From: Candidatus Kappaea frigidicola
GTDB taxonomy: Bacteria > Omnitrophota > Gorgyraeia > JAGLLT01
Reading direction: 5' to 3'
Assembly: GCA_030765555.1 (NCBI GenBank)
Contig: JAVCCI010000020.1
Coordinates: forward strand, 1 to 8,491
Length of the DNA: 8,491 nucleotides
Part shown: one piece after another, positions 6,553 to 8,491 of the stretch
Position numbering within the stretch: position 1 is the stretch's first letter
Layout of the letters: each line of letters begins with the position of its first letter
The notes under the pieces: generated by a model
What the model saw: the letters and a program-made list of their open reading frames with translations, nothing else
Told to the model about the DNA's origin: nothing
Databases searched by the model: none
Translations under genes and position numbers: made by a program

Positions 6553-6921
6553 TTATTCCTGTATAACCAATACATGACTTTGCTCTGTGCCGGTTGAAGT
6601 CACGTCAATATCTTGTTCGCTAGTTCTAGCTAATACTCCACCATCTGAAGTAGTAGCAGAATTTTCTATACTTGTATCACGGTCAGCACTTGATAATCTC
6701 TGTTCAGCATAATAAGGTTCATATTGCTTGGTTGTACCCAAAATCACACCCTCACCAGTAAGATCACCGCTAACATCTGTTAAGGCAATCCCAGCATCAT
6801 GCATCTTTGCTTGCAAAGACCTTTTAATGTAAACCTGCATAGCTAAGGCTGCTCCGACAATCACAGATATCAGTATAGCGTATTCTGCGGTAGATTGTGC
6901 TTGTTTTAACTTAATTAACAT
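6553..6921 (-). CDS. Pilin with QxxxEY signal and long acidic/Ser-Thr tail (122 aa)
   Basis: The core is A-Q9-S-T-A-E13-Y14 plus a hydrophobic helix ending A-M-Q-V-Y-I-K-R-S-L-Q-A-K-M (27-40), nearly the same as in the next gene. After it come a Gly/Asp/Thr-rich segment and K-Q-Y-E-P-Y-Y (65-71), a QYxP motif also found in the pilins at 6209 and 1828. The remaining 50 residues are polar, acidic and rich in Ser and Thr, consistent with a surface-exposed head or linker. It has GGAGG (6929-6933) seven bases before ATG. At 122 aa it is about twice the size of a typical Flp pilin, so it is probably a modified or minor subunit, or a larger major pilin specific to this lineage. Confidence 0.87.
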   Translation of the reverse strand: MLIKLKQAQSTAEYAILISVIVGAALAMQVYIKRSLQAKMHDAGIALTDVSGDLTGEGVILGTTKQYEPYYAEQRLSSADRDTSIENSATTSDGGVLARTSEQDIDVTSTGTEQSHVLVIQE

Positions 6922-6948
6922 TTTTTCACCTCCGTATTTTTAGCCTTT

Positions 6949-7146
6949 TTAAGGGGTTACGGCGCCGCCACCCACTTGAGTATTAAACTTTGAAGTCATA
7001 GTATTCATGCTATCGGTAGCATCAGTAAAACTCTGCTCTACTGCTGGCCTAACCATAGTTTTAGCAGCGAATATGATCCCCGCGATAATAGCTGATAAAA
7101 TAAGAGTATACTCCAAAATACTTTGTGCCCTTCTTTTACGTCTCAT
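6949..7146 (-). CDS. Small pilin with QxxxEY signal (65 aa)
   Basis: The N-terminus M-R-R-K-R-R-A-Q8-S-I-L-E12-Y13 is strongly basic, followed by a hydrophobic helix to about residue 31. The expected processing site is before Gln8, with Glu at +5. The helix ends F-A-A-K-T-M-V-R-P and so departs from the A-M-x-V-Y-x-K-R ending of its neighbours. The tail (32-65) is rich in Thr, Ser, Asn and Met and ends G-G-G-A-V-T-P. The start at 7146 has an eight-base-spaced AAGGAGGT; the ORF could open at 7182 but that would add 12 residues overlapping the previous gene. A Gly-rich end is seen in several secreted pilins. The following gene starts 27 bases downstream. Confidence 0.85.
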   Translation of the reverse strand: MRRKRRAQSILEYTLILSAIIAGIIFAAKTMVRPAVEQSFTDATDSMNTMTSKFNTQVGGGAVTP

Positions 7147-7154
7147 CCTACTAC

Positions 7155-7162
7155 ACCTCCTT
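7155..7162 (-). promoter_or_regulatory. Strong Shine-Dalgarno that fixes the next pilin start
   Basis: AAGGAGGT on the minus strand, eight bases before the ATG at 7146. It sets the start of the 65-aa pilin and argues against the in-frame ATG at 7182, which would lie inside the preceding 49-aa gene. Confidence 0.85.
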
Positions 7163-7165
7163 AAA

Positions 7166-7315
7166 CTATCGAATGCTCTCATTTAGCTCTGCCCTTACCT
7201 GGGCAAGACGGGCATTCATTGCTCTTTTAATATATACATTCATAGCCACCAAGGCAACTGAAATTATCATAATTAACGCTGCGTATTCAATAAAGTTTTG
7301 ACCTTTTCTTTTCAT
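7166..7315 (-). CDS. Very short QxxxEY pilin (49 aa), easily missed
   Basis: Translation of 7315-7166 gives M-K-R-K-G-Q6-N-F-I-E10-Y11, then a hydrophobic helix ending A-M-N-V-Y-I-K-R, and a short charged tail ending A-E-L-N-E-S-I-R before TAG. Gln6 and Glu10 keep the same four-residue spacing as in the neighbours, and the helix-end motif matches the pilins at 6553, 6209 and 1828. It begins four bases after the stop of the previous gene, with GGAG 13 bases upstream (7329-7332), a long spacing that suggests translational coupling. At 49 residues it is close to the size of a minimal Flp pilin, so it is a good candidate for a major fibre subunit (inference). The strong Shine-Dalgarno of the next gene starts three bases after its stop. 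Confidence 0.85.
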   Translation of the reverse strand: MKRKGQNFIEYAALIMIISVALVAMNVYIKRAMNARLAQVRAELNESIR

Positions 7316-7319
7316 AATT

Positions 7320-7490
7320 TTATTCTTTCTCCAAAATCACATTTACACATTTATTCTGATGCTCAGAAAAGTTACCCTTTATATTAGACAAAAAACCTAC
7401 ACTAGCTATTGCTACTATTACTATAGCAAAAATAATCATATATTCCAAAACAATTTGTGATTTTTTAGATTTTCTTTTTTCTGGTTTCAT
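7320..7490 (-). CDS. Small pilin with QxxxEY signal, first gene of pilus operon (56 aa)
   Basis: This is a pilin-like protein: basic N-terminus (residues 1-10, six Lys/Arg), then S-Q12-I-V-L-E16-Y17 and a hydrophobic helix to about residue 36. By analogy with Flp/type IVb and archaeal class III prepilins, processing would be before Gln12, giving Gln+1 and Glu+5. The tail is short, charged and contains one Cys (48). The start at 7490 is chosen because GGAG (7497-7500) lies six bases upstream; an in-frame extension to an ATG at 7556 would be translated from inside the terminator and aptamer and is rejected. It is the first gene after the leader attenuator. Its helix differs from the A-M-x-V-Y-x-K-R ending shared by several later pilins, so it may be a distinct or minor subunit. 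Confidence 0.82.
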   Translation of the reverse strand: MKPEKRKSKKSQIVLEYMIIFAIVIVAIASVGFLSNIKGNFSEHQNKCVNVILEKE

Positions 7491-7505
7491 TATATACTCC
7501 ACAAT

Positions 7506-7554
7506 AAAAAAAAGACCACACCACCTTTTTGAGAGACTATTCGGTGGCCCGGCC
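7506..7554 (-). terminator. Intrinsic terminator overlapping the riboswitch (expression platform)
   Basis: On the minus strand, GGCCGGGCCACC (7543-7554) pairs with GGUGGUGUGGUC (7514-7525) across a 17-base loop: 11 pairs, three of them G-U, with one G-G mismatch. Eight U follow (7506-7513). The first pilin's Shine-Dalgarno sequence starts only six bases after the U run, so this is a leader attenuator rather than the end of an upstream gene. The left arm is also the 3' half of aptamer helix P3, and the loop contains the 3' strand of P1, so aptamer and terminator cannot both form. The predicted logic is read-through when ligand is bound. Confidence 0.7.
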
Positions 7555-7629
7555 ATTCCTTTAATAAGTACTTCATGGAACCCTGGGTTTTGTGCTCCAC
7601 ATTTAGTGGATTACCTTTTTCGTCGCCTC
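7531..7629 (-). promoter_or_regulatory. Candidate GEMM-I (c-di-GMP-I class) riboswitch aptamer, divergent
   Basis: Read 5'->3' on the minus strand, this stretch follows the GEMM-I plan. P1 could be GAGGCGAC (7622-7629, one bulged C) with GUCUCUC (7531-7537). Next comes AAAAAGG-UAA (7611-7620), resembling the family's AAAGG-CAA. The P2 hairpin is UCCAC-UAAAU-GUGGA (7596-7610). Then GCACAAAACC resembles the family's ACGCAAAGCC. P3 is built from CCC, GG and UUCC (7577-7587), pairing with GGAA, CC and GGG (7548-7559), and includes GGAAUGGCCGGGCCACCG, resembling the family's AUGGUAGCCGGGUUACCG. The last G of AAAAAGG would be the ligand-contacting G20, which in the family favours c-di-GMP over cGAMP (A20). 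Departures are C21 to U with G49 to A (they could still pair), a U for A24, and no GAAA loop on P2. The assignment rests on motif recognition by eye, not on a covariance model. Confidence 0.66.
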
Positions 7630-7645
7630 CCCTAGCAACCATCTA

Positions 7646-7675
7646 AATATAACATTTAAAACAAGGGCAATACAA
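7646..7675 (-). promoter_or_regulatory. Candidate sigma70-type promoter of the pilus operon
   Basis: On the minus strand, TTGTAT (7670-7675) and TATATT (7646-7651) are separated by 18 bases. The -10 differs from TATAAT at one position; the -35 matches only TTG. Initiation would fall near 7639, just upstream of the structured leader. The placement between the upstream gene's stop and the leader supports it, but the -35 is weak and the region is AT-rich, so this is a plausible guess only. No sigma54-type GG/GC pair was seen. Confidence 0.35.
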
Positions 7676-7719
7676 GAATATAATAACCAAAATCTAAGTT
7701 TACTGAAAGCGCTTTAAAT

Positions 7720-8491
7720 CTACTGAATGAAGGCTCTTCGCCCATCAAGGTAAAAACACCCGTTATTAAAGCGTTTTTTCACTTCTTTCGGTATTTTTTT
7801 AAAACTAATTTTCAAATAATCTTTGCCCATAACAAAGTTACCAGCCTTGTTTTTAGGCTCCCAACCCCAGATTATTTCTTTAAAAATAACCGATAAAATT
7901 TGCCCTACTCTGCTGAAATCAATTAACTCTTTAAAAACAAGACTATTAGGCAAGATCTTATCTAAATAGGCTTTACTCTTAGAAGGATTGAAAATAGACT
8001 TTTCAATGAATCTCATATCATCAATAAAATTCTTTTCAGCTTTTGGCCATAAATATAAGTATTTTTTCAAAAAAATAGCTGTTTTTGCCTTTTTGTTGCT
8101 AATGTTGCCAGTAAGAAGACCCCAAGAAGGCAATAAAGAGTCTCCTTGTTTTATGAGGACATTGTTAAGCATAAGCTCTTGCTTTTGTTCAAGTTGTAAA
8201 AACCTTGTTAAAGATGAAGTACACAGTAACTCGCCTATTCCCTCCCAAAAGAAACTTTTAAATCTTTTAGATCTGCCTACAGGAGTAACTCCTTTATTAA
8301 GGATATCTGGATAGTATCCAATAAAAAAAGAAACTTTAGATAAATTTATTTTTAACTCTTTTAAAACTTTTTCTTTCTTATCTAGAAATTCAATTTGTTT
8401 TATTCCTTTATCCATAGCTTTTAAAAAATCAAAAGTTAAAGGAGACAGATGACCAAAGCTTTTTGTATATCCAACGATAATAGTTTTATCT
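7720..8491 (-). CDS. Unrecognised protein, 3' part of gene (5' end outside window)
   Basis: I do not recognise this protein. The frame is open to the window edge: an ATG at 8415 exists, but 25 further in-frame codons (beginning D-K-T-I-I-V-G-Y-T-K-S-F-G-H) continue to 8490 without a stop, so the gene most likely starts beyond the window and 8415 is an internal Met. About 256 residues are visible. They are mixed alpha/beta-looking, Lys- and Phe-rich, with no clear signal peptide, membrane helix or cysteine motif; the C-terminus ends G-C-F-Y-L-D-G-R-R-A-F-I-Q. The gene points the same way as the pilus operon but is separated from it by about 230 bases holding a candidate promoter and leader, so co-regulation is not implied. 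It ends with TAG at 7720-7722. I am confident that it is coding and cannot give a function. Confidence 0.7.
   Translation of the reverse strand, partial: DKTIIVGYTKSFGHLSPLTFDFLKAMDKGIKQIEFLDKKEKVLKELKINLSKVSFFIGYYPDILNKGVTPVGRSKRFKSFFWEGIGELLCTSSLTRFLQLEQKQELMLNNVLIKQGDSLLPSWGLLTGNISNKKAKTAIFLKKYLYLWPKAEKNFIDDMRFIEKSIFNPSKSKAYLDKILPNSLVFKELIDFSRVGQILSVIFKEIIWGWEPKNKAGNFVMGKDYLKISFKKIPKEVKKRFNNGCFYLDGRRAFIQ

Noticed and set aside
7147..7182. ATG at 7182 as start of the 65-aa pilin
   Set aside because: The extension overlaps the 49-aa gene and its Shine-Dalgarno; the ATG at 7146 has AAGGAGGT at ideal spacing.
7491..7556. In-frame extension of the first pilin to an ATG at 7556
   Set aside because: It would be translated from inside the terminator stem and aptamer; the ATG at 7490 has a well-placed GGAG.
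7506..7629. T-box, SAM, cobalamin or ydaO-type leader as an alternative reading of the structured region
   Set aside because: The conserved cores of these classes as I recall them (e.g. T-box GGGUGGNACCGCG) are absent, whereas GEMM-I elements occur in order.
7706..7715. AAAGCGCTTT palindrome after the upstream gene, considered as its terminator
   Set aside because: The stem is only five bases with no loop and no U run follows.

Overview
The window is an AT-rich bacterial segment. Every gene I can support lies on the minus strand, so transcription runs from high to low coordinates. Its main content is a Tad/Flp-type (type IVb-like) pilus operon with an unusually large set of small pilin-like genes. 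Short proteins of the form basic N-terminus, [A/S/G]-Q-x3-E-Y and a hydrophobic helix ending near A-M-x-V-Y-x-K-R, next to tadB and tadC, suggest an uncultured lineage such as Candidatus Omnitrophota. That assignment is an inference from pilin style and composition; there is no rRNA or marker gene here.

Layout in transcription order: (1) 8491-7720, the 3' part of an unrecognised gene cut by the window edge. (2) 7719-7491, about 230 bases without a gene. It holds a candidate promoter (7646-7675), a structured leader that I read as a divergent GEMM-I (cyclic-di-GMP-I class) riboswitch aptamer (7531-7629), and an overlapping intrinsic terminator (7506-7554) just before the first pilin's ribosome binding site. 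(3) 7490-5773, six small pilin-like genes of 56, 49, 65, 122, 102 and 135 aa; the 49-aa gene (7166-7315) is short enough to be missed by length cut-offs. (4) 5708-4405, two larger proteins with the same N-terminus, TadE-like in plan; the second carries a long coiled coil. (5) 4374-2902, a TadG-like protein rich in cysteine. (6) 2854-1997, a secreted protein with two FY...GW modules. (7) 2010-1828, one more pilin, lacking the usual Glu5. (8) 1725-14, tadB and tadC, the inner-membrane platform proteins.

How it fits together: in the Tad system, prepilins are processed before the helix by a dedicated peptidase, and TadB/TadC with the ATPase TadA/CpaF assemble them into a fibre. TadE/TadG-like proteins are minor pilins or pseudopilins. 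The ATPase, secretin, CpaB, TadZ and prepilin peptidase are not in this window. Intergenic gaps are short or overlapping (TAATG at 5134-5138, ATGA at 874-877, a 14-nt overlap at 1997-2010), so one polycistronic unit is likely.

The most interesting point is the leader. The left arm of the terminator lies inside the 3' half of the putative aptamer, so a folded, ligand-bound aptamer should block the terminator and switch the pilus operon on. No transposons, CRISPR arrays, tRNA or rRNA genes were seen.
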